The notes under the pieces: model-generated
Told to the model about the DNA's origin: nothing
What the model saw: the letters and a program-made list of their open reading frames with translations, nothing else
Databases searched by the model: none
Translations under genes and position numbers: made by a program
Part shown: positions 31,601-42,810 of the stretch, piece by piece
How positions within the stretch are numbered: position 1 is the first letter of the stretch
How the letters are laid out: each line of letters opens with the position of its first letter
NCBI GenBank assembly: GCA_004431415.1
Contig: QPMI01000160.1
Location: 1 to 64,000, forward strand
Length of the DNA stretch: 64,000 nucleotides
Direction: 5' to 3'
DNA from: Cyanophora paradoxa
Lineage: Eukaryota > Glaucocystophyceae > Cyanophorales > Cyanophoraceae

Positions 31601-34600
31601 CGTAGCTTTAGCCGGTCTCGGCGCTCGCAAAGCTCTCGCAGTGGCGACGCGCTTTCCTTCGATAGCCTCGTCGATTTCCAACTGGGGCCCGCCTCAGAGG
31701 GGTACCGCGTCTTTGCCTTCCTGTGCCAGCTCCTCGAGGTACGTCTTGCGCGGCTGCTTTCATTGTTTCAGTCGATTTCTAGGATCGACATCATGGAGCT
31801 TCGAATTCTCGTCCCTAACGCCCCGTCCGGTCCCGCGTCAACGTTGCAGGCAGTTGCGCGAAGCACAGGGGCGCTCATCGTGATCGATGACTTCTGCGAC
31901 CTCGACGCCGCCTCTCAGAAGTGCCTCGCCTTCGTCGCCCAGACAGGGTCAGCGCCGCCGCTTTACTTTGCTTTCTGCTATTTCGCGATCGGCTCTACAT
32001 ATGCGTCTCGCTGGCACTGACCGTGAGCGCGCCGAGCAGGCGGGTATGCGTCCTGGCAACGTCGCGGAAAGTGCTGCCGAACACCGTTTCTGTCGAATTC
32101 AACATGATGCAGCACAGCCGGCATGTGCGACATGCCGAATTAGGCCCTTGGCAATCTCTCGGTAAGCGTTTCATCCGTCTTTGGCCGCCATAGATATCGC
32201 GGTCGCGCGCAGCATCCGATGCCGTTGCTCCGCAGACGACGTAACGGGCTTCGTGAGTTTCGTGCTGCGTATCAAAGAGGAGAACCTCTCTCGGCCGCTG
32301 GCCAAGGCGCTCGCGGAGCGCACCGGGGGGGTGCCGCGCCTGCTCCACGCGCACGTTGTGCACCTCGCCAAGTCGGGCCTCATCGAGCTCGACAACGGGC
32401 GCGCACTGGCATCCGCCGCGATGCTCGGGGGCCCCGAAACGGAGTCGTCCCTCGCCTCTGGCTCGACCACCCCGCGCCATTCCGTCGACATCGGCGTCCT
32501 TCCGGCCGCTGCCGCAGTGGCCAGGGGTCTGTTCAAACTCGACGAAGGGGCGGGGGCACTTGCAACTGCGAGCGGTCGTCCCGTCGGGCGCGAAGATCTG
32601 GAAGCCCTCAGGCCCGCTTCGCCAGCTGCAGCGATGCAAGGCGAGGTCGCAAAGCGCCCGTCGAGTTTGCGCCTCATCTCAGACAAGGTCGACGATGGCA
32701 TGGACTTCCGCTTGCGACAGCCCGGCGTTGACATCATCACGATCAACCCCAGTTCTAGGACCCGAGCTCGCGATCGAGCGCCCCGAATGCAATTCCCCAC
32801 TCCCGAGAGGCGCGCCCGCAGTCGCCCACCGTACCTCACCCCGAGAACTAAGATCAAGCTCGCGAGGTGACTTCGACGCCGACTGACGCGCGCGCGTGCA
32901 GCCTCCTCCCGATCTCGATCCTGGGCCGGCTCGAGCGGATTCCGACCGTCGCGACCACTGTCCTTAAGCTGGCCTCCGTCCTGGGGCCGCGATTCGAGTC
33001 CGGCCTTGCACAGTACGCCATCGACGGCGTTGCCGAGTGGAGCTCTATCGTCGACTGCCTCACGGTGGGCCGGGATCCGAAATATATCGATTGTGTCGCA
33101 GCGCTAGCCTCGAGCTCGGCTTCGAATTCTCAATCGCATGCCACAGGTGCTGGAGCGACACGGGGTCCTCGACCGCAGGCAGACTGCGACCAGCGGCCTT
33201 TTCGAGTACGGTGCGCCCGCTGGCCATGGGTGCACGTGCCACGTCCGCGGTAGAACCTGATCGCTGACACCGGTCGTTCGATTCGGCCAGTTTTCGCCGA
33301 TCCCGCCCACGGTCCGCGGCCGCATGCAACCCGCCCCCTCAATATTGAACGTAACTCCGGATCCGGACCCCCGCGCGCAGTGGACGTGCTGCGGAAGACG
33401 GTCGACGAGTCCGACGCGGCGCTCGTCGCCTGGCGCGCCGCCGAGTACCTTTGCCGCACTTCCCAGAACCGCAACAAGGGCGCCGCCTCTCTGGTCCGGA
33501 TCGCCCCCCGCTTCCGTAGCCGAGCGCGGGGAAGCGTAGGCTGACGGGTTGTTGTATCAGGTTGCGGGGTACTACACAGCGGCGGGGGCGGGGACGCTTG
33601 CGGAGCCCTACTGGGAGATTGCGGCGGAGGCCGAGCTCGAGGCTGGCCGCCCGGCGGAGGCCCTCGCGATCCTGACCGCGGAGCGCGCCGGGGCTCCGCC
33701 CGCGCTCGCGATCGCCCTCCGGCCGCCGGGCGGCTCCCTCGCGAGCGCGGCGAGCGCGACGCGGGCGGGCGGCGAGGCTCTCGGCGGGGCGCGGCGGCTC
33801 GAGCTGCGCTCCCGCGCCCTCTTTAGCCTAGGCCGCCTTGCCGAGGCCCTCGAGGCGCGTGCTCACGTGTTTCTGGCGCCGGCGCCGCAAAATGTTTCCG
33901 CCGCTGACGCCCCGCACCAGGCCGTCCAGGCCTGTCTGCAGGAGCTGGGGGTCCGAATCGAGGGGAGGCGGCCTCTCGCCCTCCCCGTCCTCCTTGCCGC
34001 CCTCTCCTCCGGTCGCGAGGCCAAGCGGGGAACTCGAAGAGAAGGCCAGGAGGGCGCGCCGCCTGCAGCTGCGGCCAACTCGAGCTCGCTGCAGGACGCC
34101 GTGCAGCGAGCGACGGGGGCGCACCCCGAGCAGCGCCGCGGCGACGTGCTCGTCGCTGCCCTCGGTGAGCGGATTCAACCTTCGGATTCGAAGCCAACGA
34201 CGCTTTATTTGATGCATCGCAATTGCACGCTGAAACAATTGATTGATCCTGCAGGGACCTACACCTCGATCCTCGCCCACTGCGGGGACGCCGCATCGGC
34301 AGCCGAGTCCGGTGCGCCCCCGGCCCGCCCGCCCCGCCCGCAAACTTTTCAGGGATTCCGCCCGTGCCGACCCGCGTCGGCTGCAGCACTCGCGATGGTG
34401 CGGCTGGCGCGGCGGCGGAGCCCTCCCGCGGAGCGCGTCGACGCCCTCGCGATTGCCGCGTCCGCCTTCGTCGTGCGTACCGCCGGGCCGCCACTTTCGC
34501 CACATTTACATTGCATGCGTGACTCCACGCTACCGCCGCTGCTGATTTCGATCATGGCGCGCGTGCAGCGTGCGCGCTACAGGCTGCGGACGACGGCGGC

Positions 34601-36494
34601 GCTTCTGGAGGGTGCCGCCGCCGTGGCGGCGGGGCTGCCTGCCGGCGCCCTCTCGGGGCCCCTAGCCCTTGCCCAGGTACGGTACCCGGCGCGCGCCGGA
34701 TCTGAGCCCATGGCCACTGCACCGGCTGCGGTGCCTGCTCTCTCCGACGCTCGCTGAGATCGGTTCCGCAGATGACTGCCGCGGCCTTGAGTTGCTCGTT
34801 CGGTAAAGTGGACTCAGAAGCGCGCTTGCTCGGTTTCAGGGTGCGTCGGCGTCGAGCACACGCTTAAGCTTCGAAAATTTGCTCGCGACCGCTTCCAAAG
34901 TTCTCGCATCAGATTAGATTCCCCACCAAATGTTTCGCTCGACCTTCTAATAATTGCGCCAGCTGCGGGCGATGGGAAAGTACTCGGACGCTGGAGAGGT
35001 CACAATGGTCCATGCGCTCGCCCACATCTTACGAGGCCGGACTGGAGAGGCTTACGCCATATACAAGTCCCTGGCGCGCCCCCGGCCCTGGCTGCAGCTG
35101 CCCCCCGCGAAAATCGACCGCGCTCACCGGCTCCGCCCGCAGGAATCGTTTGCCGTAGCTCACACACACACCCTCTACTTGTGCGCCGCGCCGCACCCCT
35201 CGGAGCCTCTCGTATTTACGCGCAGGCGCTAATATCACGGCAGGTTCTGGGCTTTGGTGGGACGCGCGACGGCGGCCTTGCTCGATTGCGAGCACCCCGA
35301 CGTCGACCGCGTGCACCCACCCGTCGAAGTCACGTCGCACTCGCAGCCCACGGGCGCAGCGGCGCCCTTCCTGTATCGGTGCGAAATCAATTCGCATTCG
35401 ATTTGTTCGCGAAAGTTGCTATCAATCGCGAGCTCAAGCTCGAACTGGTGCAGAGACCAAACTGGCCATGGGCCTGTGCCCGTGGTGGAGCTTATCGACC
35501 AGGCGCGCCCGCTCGCTTTAGATTGCAATGCGCTCTTTCGCGCCGCGGCGGATCTCTCAGACCCGTCTAATTTCTGTCCAGGCGCGGCTCGAGTTTCGAA
35601 CGGAGCCGTTCCCGCTGGAGGCGCTCGCCCTGTCGGCCGCGGACGCCGCCTGCGCGCTCCGGGAGGGCCGCCTCCAGGTCCGGTCTCGGCTGCCTCGCCT
35701 GTCCGTGTTGCGCAGTGCGTATATCTCACCGTCCGCGCGCAGGCGGCGGAGCAAGCGGCGCTGGCGGCGGTGGAGGCGCTGCGGCGGCACCGGCCGGTGG
35801 GCGCGGGCTTCGGCTCCGAGTCGGCGGGCCGCGCGACGGCGCTGCACCTCGCCCTCCTGCCGCTGCTCCTCGCGGGGACAGTCCTGGCCGACCTGCTCGA
35901 CCACGGCTACACCGCGGAGGCCGCCGAGATCTCCTGGCGCCGAACCGCCAGCCGCCGCCAGCTCCTCCACGGCGGGTGCGCACGCATGCATGATCGACGG
36001 CGGATCGACGTCGCAATCGTTGAATATTTCGACCCGCGCAGGCCGCTGCTGGAGTCTTTCGCGGATAGGAACCTCGCGCTCGCTCGGGACTACGGGGAGA
36101 CGGAGGCAGGCTGGCGGCGGCACCTGCGCGCCGCCCTCCGCGACGTCGTCGACGCGCTCCGCCCCGAGGCCGCCCGCTTCCCCGCCGCCGCCCCCGCCTA
36201 CGAGCTCCTCGAGGTGAGTGGGCTTCGATCTAGATCTTATGCTTGGGTCGGCGTCGCGGGCCCTGGGTTGCCCATATGCATCGATCGCGATCCCATCCAG
36301 CCATCCACGTGTGCATGCGCGCTAATTGTAAGGATCGTGCACGTTTTCAGGGGAGGTGGCAGGCGCTCTCGGGCTCGGGCGCCGCGTCGCGGAAGCTGTA
36401 CCGGCGCGCGGCTGGCCTCGCCCAGGCCGCGGGGGTGCGCCTCATCGAGGAAATGGCGACGGGCTGGCTTCACCACTGCGATCGTGCATCGTAG
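26711..36494 (+). CDS. Soluble adenylyl cyclase-like protein (ADCY10 type), multi-exon
   Basis: Plus-strand segments follow the ADCY10 order. 26711-27258: Ser/Ala-rich N-terminus ending RGLSSAAERFLSK. 27330-28130: cyclase domain 1 (LLGADFSAF, LDVYLEG then NTMLIFVHAS, ELEGSMIAVFGEPLDRLVRA, ICVAPEVRHLL). A linker with a CAG-coded polyQ run follows (28621-28660). 29215-29930: cyclase domain 2 (KIQMLQRGFQLVKSAV, ESAFRAVSAALHI, VSVGVASG, SRLMNAAAGSILVDSSIY). 30320-30480: LLYGRREVKSQLVELL and P-loop GDHGSGKST. 31880-31950: Walker B ALIVIDDFCDLD. 32230-33060: helical ATPase-lid region (LAKALAERTGGVPRLLHAHV, TVLKLASVLG). 33549-36494: long Ala/Leu-rich helical tail, TPR-like. The role would be bicarbonate/calcium-responsive cAMP synthesis. 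In domain 1 the second metal Asp is Asn (GNT in place of GDA), so that half may be inactive. Exon limits are approximate; an earlier start at 26334 is possible. Confidence 0.7.
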
Positions 36495-37065
36495 CAAGAT
36501 CTAGAGAGTTCATAATTACTTGTCTCAGGCGCTTTCTATACTATGATGATATATCTTCAGAGCGGAATTTTCAGGAGCCGAGGCCGACCAACGCCATTAA
36601 TTGTTTTACACATTCAACTAGTGTAGATAATTCACTTGGCGCAGACGCGTACGCATTACATTACTAGAGCCGATCATTCGTAGGGCAACACCTTATGTGT
36701 ACATTTTATATATGCGTGATTATAGTACAGTGATCCTGTTTCAAGTTCATCCTTTTTTTTTGAGAAACTACCCACCCAGCGACCGTGATCAAAAAGCTTA
36801 AGACAGGAATGATTCACGACCAGCTAGTACAGTGAATCGCAGAGTGATGCCAGAAGAATGTGTTTACCTTCTCGCATGTGTTCGTAGATGTAAATAGATC
36901 GGATTACATTAGCTTCAATATATATCGACCTAGAATGTTTGCATCTGATGGATTCGAAATAATAATGTCCCTGCGGAGCAGGAGTGGCCTTGCATTTTCG
37001 GGGTCTTTCCTCGATCCGGGGGGGGGGCTCTTAAGGACCTCGATATTATCTCTTAATGACTTCCT

Positions 37066-37092
37066 ACGGGGGGCTCGCCCCACCGTAGTCTC
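37066..37092 (+). repeat. CTACGG hairpin, copy 1
   Basis: The sequence ctacggggggctcgcccc followed by accgtag folds into a short GC-rich stem. Near-identical copies are at 37555-37581 (same orientation) and 39379-39406 (opposite), each adjoining a tctctcaaaa-like motif. Confidence 0.7.
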
Positions 37093-37201
37093 TCCGAGGG
37101 CTCAAAAGTAGATAGTAATCGTGATATTAAAAGATACCAAAGTCACTGAGTAATCAGAAATCAACGATATAACAAACAGTCGCAAAACACATAATCCGAT
37201 C

Positions 37202-37472
37202 AAGAGGGATCACGATAAGGGGCATGATTGTAAGAACGCAAAGCATAACTCAGTAAGGAGACTCGGAACGAGCACGAGGAGAAGTAGTAGAACTCGGAAG
37301 AGCATTAGAACAACGAGAAGCACGGGGACACAATCGTGAGCCCGCTGCCGGCGCCCAGATCTAGATACGCTGCGAGCATTGTCTTCTACTCCTTCTCCCG
37401 GAGTCCTCGTGCTCGTTCTCCTTATCTTTTGCGTTCTTCTGATCGTGTCCCTTCTCGTGATCCCTCTTGCAA
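37202..37472. repeat. Large imperfect palindrome (arms about 65-75 bp)
   Basis: The left arm (from gagggatcacgataag at 37205, through gaacgcaaa, to gaacgagcacgagga at 37280) pairs with the right arm (tcctcgtgctcgttctcc at 37401 through gatccctctt at 37469). The loop is about 120 bp. Lying between two CTACGG hairpins, it looks like one non-autonomous element. Confidence 0.65.
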
Positions 37473-37554
37473 TTGATTCTGTATTTTGTGCTAGTTTACT
37501 GTATCTTTGATTTGTGATTGCTTTGTTGCCCTTAATATCACTACGCACGTATAC

Positions 37555-37581
37555 CTACGGGGGGTTCGCCCCACCGTAGTC
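37555..37581 (+). repeat. CTACGG hairpin, copy 2
   Basis: Reads ctacggggggttcgcccc then accgtag, with the loop TTCG. It is followed by tctcgtagtctctcaaaaat. Confidence 0.7.
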
Positions 37582-37804
37582 TCGTAGTCTCTCAAAAATA
37601 AATTAATGTATCTTGGACTCCGAATTCGAAGATCTAGAGATCTAGAGACACGTGACCGACGTCGACCCCCCCCCCCCCCCCCCGATTCAGAGAAAATTTC
37701 GCATACCCCATTCGATCTTGACCTTCCTGATTCAGCTAGAGGCAGCTTCGATATCGATCCGGATCCTGCAGCTGCAGCACCCGCATTCCGTGGCTCGTTT
37801 CAGC

Positions 37805-40800
37805 ATGGCCTTCATCGCCGCTCTCCCTGCCGTTCTCGTTGGGAGCGCGCCGGCGGCCACAGCGTGCGCGGTCTCTCCTCGGTGCCCTCCCGCAAACGCG
37901 CCGCTTGGCGAGCACCGACGCGTCGGCGCGCTCGCCTTGCCGCCGTCCGGCTCGCTCTTCGGCCGCGCATTCGCGCCGGCGACCGCGCGCCGCGAATTCT
38001 TCGGGGCCACGGTTTCGCGCGCTCCGGCCGCCCCGCGGCCACAGATCGCATTCAGCGTTCGCGCCGACGTGGAAGGTGCGCTGCGCATGCTCTGCAGCTG
38101 GGTTTCAGCTGCCAAGTTTCCGTGTGTATACGTATCTCGAAAGCAAAGCTCGAGCCCCATGACGCGCAAGCGCAGAGCTTCCCAAGGGCCAGCGCGAGAA
38201 CCTCGCGCACCTCGCGCGCCACAATTCTGGCGGTGCGTATGTATACCTCTGCGCGGCCGCGGGCCCACATTCCAAGCTTACGGCCTTCCCGATCGGCCCC
38301 GGCCGCTTCGGATTCCGGATCCTCAGTGTGGCACGGCCGCTGGACGGTGTACGCGCCGGACGGCCGGGTGACGAAGGCGTTCGACCTCTCGCGGGAGGTC
38401 CTCCTGGAGGGCCCCCCCGAGGCCGGACGCTTCGGCGAGGCGGCCAGCCACGTCGAGCGCCACCGGCGCGCCGCTTCGATTCTAATTTGAATCTTGCGCT
38501 CTCGCGATCGCTCTCGCGCCAGCGCCGCCTCCTGACCCGCCCGTGCTCGCGTGCGCGCGCGCAGGACGCCCGGCGGAGAGTACGAGAGCGCCCAGTGGTC
38601 CGCCCGGCCCGGCTTCGAGTCCGATGTTAACGTTCGCAATGAGCTCGAGCCCCGCGCGCGCGCATGCGCATGCGCAGGGCGTACCTCTCGCACAGCCGCG
38701 CCCCGCTATTTTTGGACTCGGGCGCCGGCATGTGGGCCTCGGTACCCTTCTCCGGCGCCGAGCTACTCTACGCGAAGGCAGGCCCCGCCCCGCCCAGCGC
38801 GCCCCGCCCCGAACCCTGCCGACAAATCGAATTCGAGACCGAGGTTTTAACGCCCATGGCCACGGCAATCCAACCCCCTTCCTCTCCGATTCGCCGCCCC
38901 CCGCCCTCCGCCCTTCTTCATCCATCCCCGCCCCACCCCTCCCCGCCCCGCCCCGCCCCGCCCCGCCCCGCGCCCGCGCGCGCCCACCCCAAGCCTCGGC
39001 CCCCGGTCGCGGACCCGCCCAGCAAATCGAGAATGAGGTTATGACGCCCACGTCAATCCACCCCCCTTCCCTCTCCGCCCTCCCCCGCCCTAGGCCTCCG
39101 CCCTTCCTCAGCTGCAGCCATCCGCCCTTCCCCCGCGCGCCCTGCCCCGCCCTGCCCCTCGCCCCCCTCCCCTCCCGCCCCCGCCGACGCCGACGTTGAC
39201 CGCGGGCGCGGGCGCGGGCAGACGCGGCCCGACGGGCGGCGCGTGCGCGTCGGCGCGGGCGTGGCGTACGACGCAGAGGGCGCCCTCGAGTCCGTCTCTT
39301 ACATCCGCGAGGCGCGTCACGGCGTTCCCCTTACATATATAATCCATTATAATATCCTTTATAAGTGATTGTTTTTGAGAGACTACGGTGGGGCGAACCC
39401 CCCGTAGGTACTGGCGTTATAAGACAGAATTGCAATATAAGCTTCCAGCTTCAATGCTGCCAGCTTGAAGAACGTTCCCCTCAGCTCGCCCCCTTCCCCC
39501 TCTCTCTAACTAGTCGGGCCCCGGGGGTCCTTTAAATTTCGCCTTTCCAGCTCAGGATCCGGGATCCGCCCTGGTTCGCCGCGCCGCGCCCGGCCCCGCT
39601 CAGCGGCCTCTGCGCAGAGGGGGCCGCCCGCCCAGGCCGGCGCGAATTAAATAAATAGATCTAGATGCGCACGCCCTCGTAAATAATCATGAATTATGCT
39701 CTTGGACCCCCTCTAGCTCGTCGGGGCACGCGCAGGACGCCTGCAATAGATCTAGATACATTATATATATAATAATTGAATCATCAGAGATCGAGGATTC
39801 TCTCTAACTAGATTCTCTCGGATTCTCTAACTGGAGTCTCTATCTGGATCCAGACCCTCTCTAACTCGTCGGGCACGCGCAGGGCGCCTTTAATAGATCT
39901 AGATGCCTTTCTAATGAAATAAAATCGTCGGAGATGAAGGATCCTCTCTAACTCGTATACGTGCGCGCAGGACGCCGGCGGGTGGCCCTCGCCGGCCTTC
40001 GCCGCCTTCGAGGAGGCCACGAGCGCCGCCGTCGGCCCCGCCGGCCACGGGCGCGCCCCGCCCCTGCCGCCCGTTCTATTAAGAGCTCCTAATGCTTCAT
40101 TCCTAATGTCTCTATTAAGAGCCCCTAATTATAAATGGCCACGGGCGCGCCCCGGCCCCGAACCCCTCCCCTCTTCCCTCCACGTGCACGTCCTTGGATG
40201 CTCCGATCCACTGTTAGCTTGGCTGCGTCCCGGGGGGGCATGGGCGTCGGCCCCGCCGGCCACGGGCGCGCCCCGCCCCTGCCGCCCGTTCTATCAAGAG
40301 CTCCTAAATGTTAAGAGCTCGATTATTAAGAGCTTATTAAGAGCTCCCGTTCTATTAAGAGCTCTACTATCTATTCTAATTTAAATGTTTTCATCCCTGC
40401 GAACTGCCTCCCGACATGCGCCGGCCACGCGCGGGCGCCGGCGCGCCCCGGCCCGGCCCCCTCGATCGCGCCCTTAGCGCAGCTGCCCTTCTCTACGACC
40501 TATATATGCGTTCTTGCGGACATTGCAAAAACTAAGTTTTGAGCCTAGGCCTAGGCCTCCCGGCCCCTCCCGCTGAGTCTACGCCTGATCATGACCCGCG
40601 CCCTGTGCAGCTTCGTCTGGCCCCCGAGGCCCGAGGCGCGCGCCCCGGCCGCGGCCCCCGCCCAGCCTCTCCTTCAGCTGCTGCGGCTCACCCCCTCTGC
40701 AGATCAAGAACGCGGCGATGGGGACCGGGGCCTTCGAGTTCAGCGCCACCGCCGGCGACGTCTTCCTCCAGGCCCGCCCCCCCCTCGAGCTCGAGCTCCT

Positions 40801-42007
40801 CCAATTTACGCTAATACATTTGATTGCTACCCAGCTATGTATTTATACCTCCTCCCTCCTATCTATATATTACCCAGCTACTCTATATTCTACCTCCTCC
40901 CTCCTCCCTAATATATTTACTACGCGGCCCGCCCCTCCTCCAATTTACGCTAATATATTCGATTTCTACCCAGCTCATTTCTGAGCTTGAAATCTGCGCA
41001 GAACTACGCGGCGTATCTGGACCTGCCCCACGCCCGCGTGCGCGCGCTGACCCCGGCCCGGCCCCCACCCCCCCGCGATATCGGTCGCCGTCTATGGCCC
41101 CGGCCCCTCGCCGACTCCCTCTCACGAATACATATACAATTTAATTTTACATGCTCTATGAACGATCCGAAAGGATTCCAGAACGGCAAATCTAGTTGTT
41201 CTCTGCTTAGAACTCGCTTCCGGCCTCTTCAGCTGAAGATCGGGGGCCGGGCCCCCCATGCGCAGTTCTCGATGCCTGACGGGGTGGTGGTCTACGTTCC
41301 CACGCGGCTGACGGACAAGGGCAAGAAAGGTCCGACCCGCCCCGACCCGCCCCGCCCTTCGCCGCTAAAGCGAGTCGCCTGTAAACATTTGACTGGCAGC
41401 GGTCCGCGCTCCCCGCGCGCCTCTAATATCTACCGCCTCCAAATTAAATGTCTAAGATCTATATCTAATATCTATCTGACTCGGTGCGCGCATGCGCAGG
41501 GCACCGCCACGACTTCGCGCTGACGCTCGTGGCCCCGGGCCGCCCCGGCCTCGCCATGGTGCCGAATCCAAAGCCCAGCCCGGCCCCAGCTGCAGCCCGG
41601 TCATAAATATCGCGCGACATTAAAGTTCCCGCCCGCCCCTCCCTCTCTCCCCTCCCCCTCTCCCTTCCCCCCTCCCCTCCCTCTCTCCCCTCATCAATTC
41701 CCTCCCATCTCCCCTCCCTCCCTCCCGCCCCTCCCTGCCGCCCCTCCCTCCCTCCCCGCCTCTCCCTCCCGCCCCTCCCTCTCGCCCCTCCCTGCCGCCC
41801 CTCCCTCCCTCCCCGCCTCTCCCTCCCGCCCCTCCCTCCCCGCCCCTCCCTCCCGCCCCTCCCTCCCTCCAGCCCCCCATTAACCCCCCCCCCTCTCCCC
41901 CCCCCTCCCCCCCCTTGCAGATCGTGCAGGCGCACTTCGACGGGGCGTCGGGGGCCCTCGAGCGCCTCGTCTCCGCTGAGGTCGACGAGGCCGCCCTCGA
42001 GATGTGA
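37805..42007 (+). CDS. Probable plastid-targeted protein with DUF3598/lipocalin-like domain
   Basis: From ATG 37805 the N-terminus is a hydrophobic leader (MAFIAALPAVLVGSAPAATA) followed by a basic Ser/Ala-rich stretch with AFAPATARREF, like the bipartite plastid leaders of secondary algae. Exons can be followed: ELPKGQRENLAHLARHNSGV (about 38164-38231), WHGRWTVYAPDGRVTKAFDL (from 38330), LFLDSGAGMWASVPFSGAEL (38705-38780), VRVGAGVAYDAEGALESVSY (39222-39330), WPSPAFAAFEEATSAAV (39975), MGTGAFEFSATAGDVFL (40700), NYAAYLDLPHARV (41000), PHAQFSMPDGVVVYVP (41250), RHDFALTLVAPGRPGLAMV (41503-41563), IVQAHFDGASGALERLV (41922), stop TGA 42005-42007. RHNSGVWHGRWTVY and the YDxxGxL strand resemble DUF3598 proteins. 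The assignment is moderate; some exon limits are uncertain. Confidence 0.5.
39379..39406 (-). repeat. CTACGG hairpin, copy 3, inverted
   Basis: Inverted copy (ctacggtggggcgaacccc then cccgtag) inside an intron of the plastid-type gene, preceded by tttttgagaga, the complement of the flank seen at 37581. Confidence 0.7.
41630..41925 (+). repeat. 300-bp pure C/T tract in an intron
   Basis: A nearly uninterrupted run of CCCCTCCCT-type sequence ending in the acceptor ccccttgcag at 41921. The complementary strand is G-rich with many GGG runs and could form quadruplexes. The Gly/Arg/Glu-rich frames opposite are shadows of this tract. Confidence 0.8.
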
Positions 42008-42810
42008 GGGGGAGGGGGCCGGGCTCCCGAGGAGACCCGGCCGAGGTCGGGAGGTGGAGGCGGAGGCGGCGGAGGCTGCGGAGGCAGCGGAGGGAGAGGC
42101 CTTCAAGGCGTGTACATACCGGAGTACCCCTGCACTTGTGTGTGTCGCTCCTGTGCATTTCCGTTTTTGCTGCCCTCGAGATGTGAGGGGGCTGCGGATG
42201 ATGAGGAGGCCTCGAAGAGAGGCCTGGGCCGACCCCGCCGAGCACAAGGCCGGGAGGCGGGGTCCTTCCAGTAGAGGCCTTCAAGGCTTGTACATATATA
42301 GTACATACCGTAGTAGCCCTGCAAACTTGTTGCTCTATCCATTTCCTTTTTCCATTGATCGTGTTGGTTTTTCGCGGGGTCGGGCCAGGGTCTTTTTGTG
42401 CAGAGCTTTATATATATTCTTTTCGCAGGATCCGGACCTCGTGTTTTTTTCATGTTCATCTCTCTCTAGATCTGCTTGCCGCAGTTGAGCTGCACATGTT
42501 GTCGATTTAGTAGCAATTTAGTAGTGTGCAATTTATAATTAGTAGTGTGCGTGTGCTCATGATCATCCCGTCGGTCCCGGGGCCCCTCAGCCTGGAAATG
42601 CCTTATAGAGGCTGCCATTCGGCCTGCAGGACGTCGACCCGCACGAAAATCATGAAAACTCGCGCTACGGCCCGGCGCCTGCAGCGGCTATATATATATC
42701 CGGCTATCCCGGCTGGAGCGTTCCTCACGTCCTTCGAATTCTCTGCCAGCTGCCAGTGTAGCTGCAGGGCACTCAGCGACTAGCTCGAACTCGAAGGCTC
42801 GGCCCGCGAG
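42008..42810. other. Intergenic with duplicated 3' end
   Basis: The end of the plastid-type gene (gccctcgagatgtgaggggg) is repeated at 42171-42190, and a downstream stretch (ggccttcaagg, gtacataccg, agtacccctgca) recurs at about 42095-42135 and 42277-42325. No gene follows; convergent with the minus-strand gene ending at 42811. Confidence 0.5.

Larger units (their letters stand above)
36495..37804. other. Intergenic, hairpin-rich
   Basis: No gene is seen. It contains two copies of a small CTACGG hairpin and a large imperfect palindrome (separate entries), AT-rich sequence and a 17-nt C-run near 37667. Confidence 0.5.

Noticed and set aside
41465-42247. Gly/Arg/Glu-rich minus-strand protein
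   Set aside because: Shadow of the C/T tract of an intron in the plus-strand gene.
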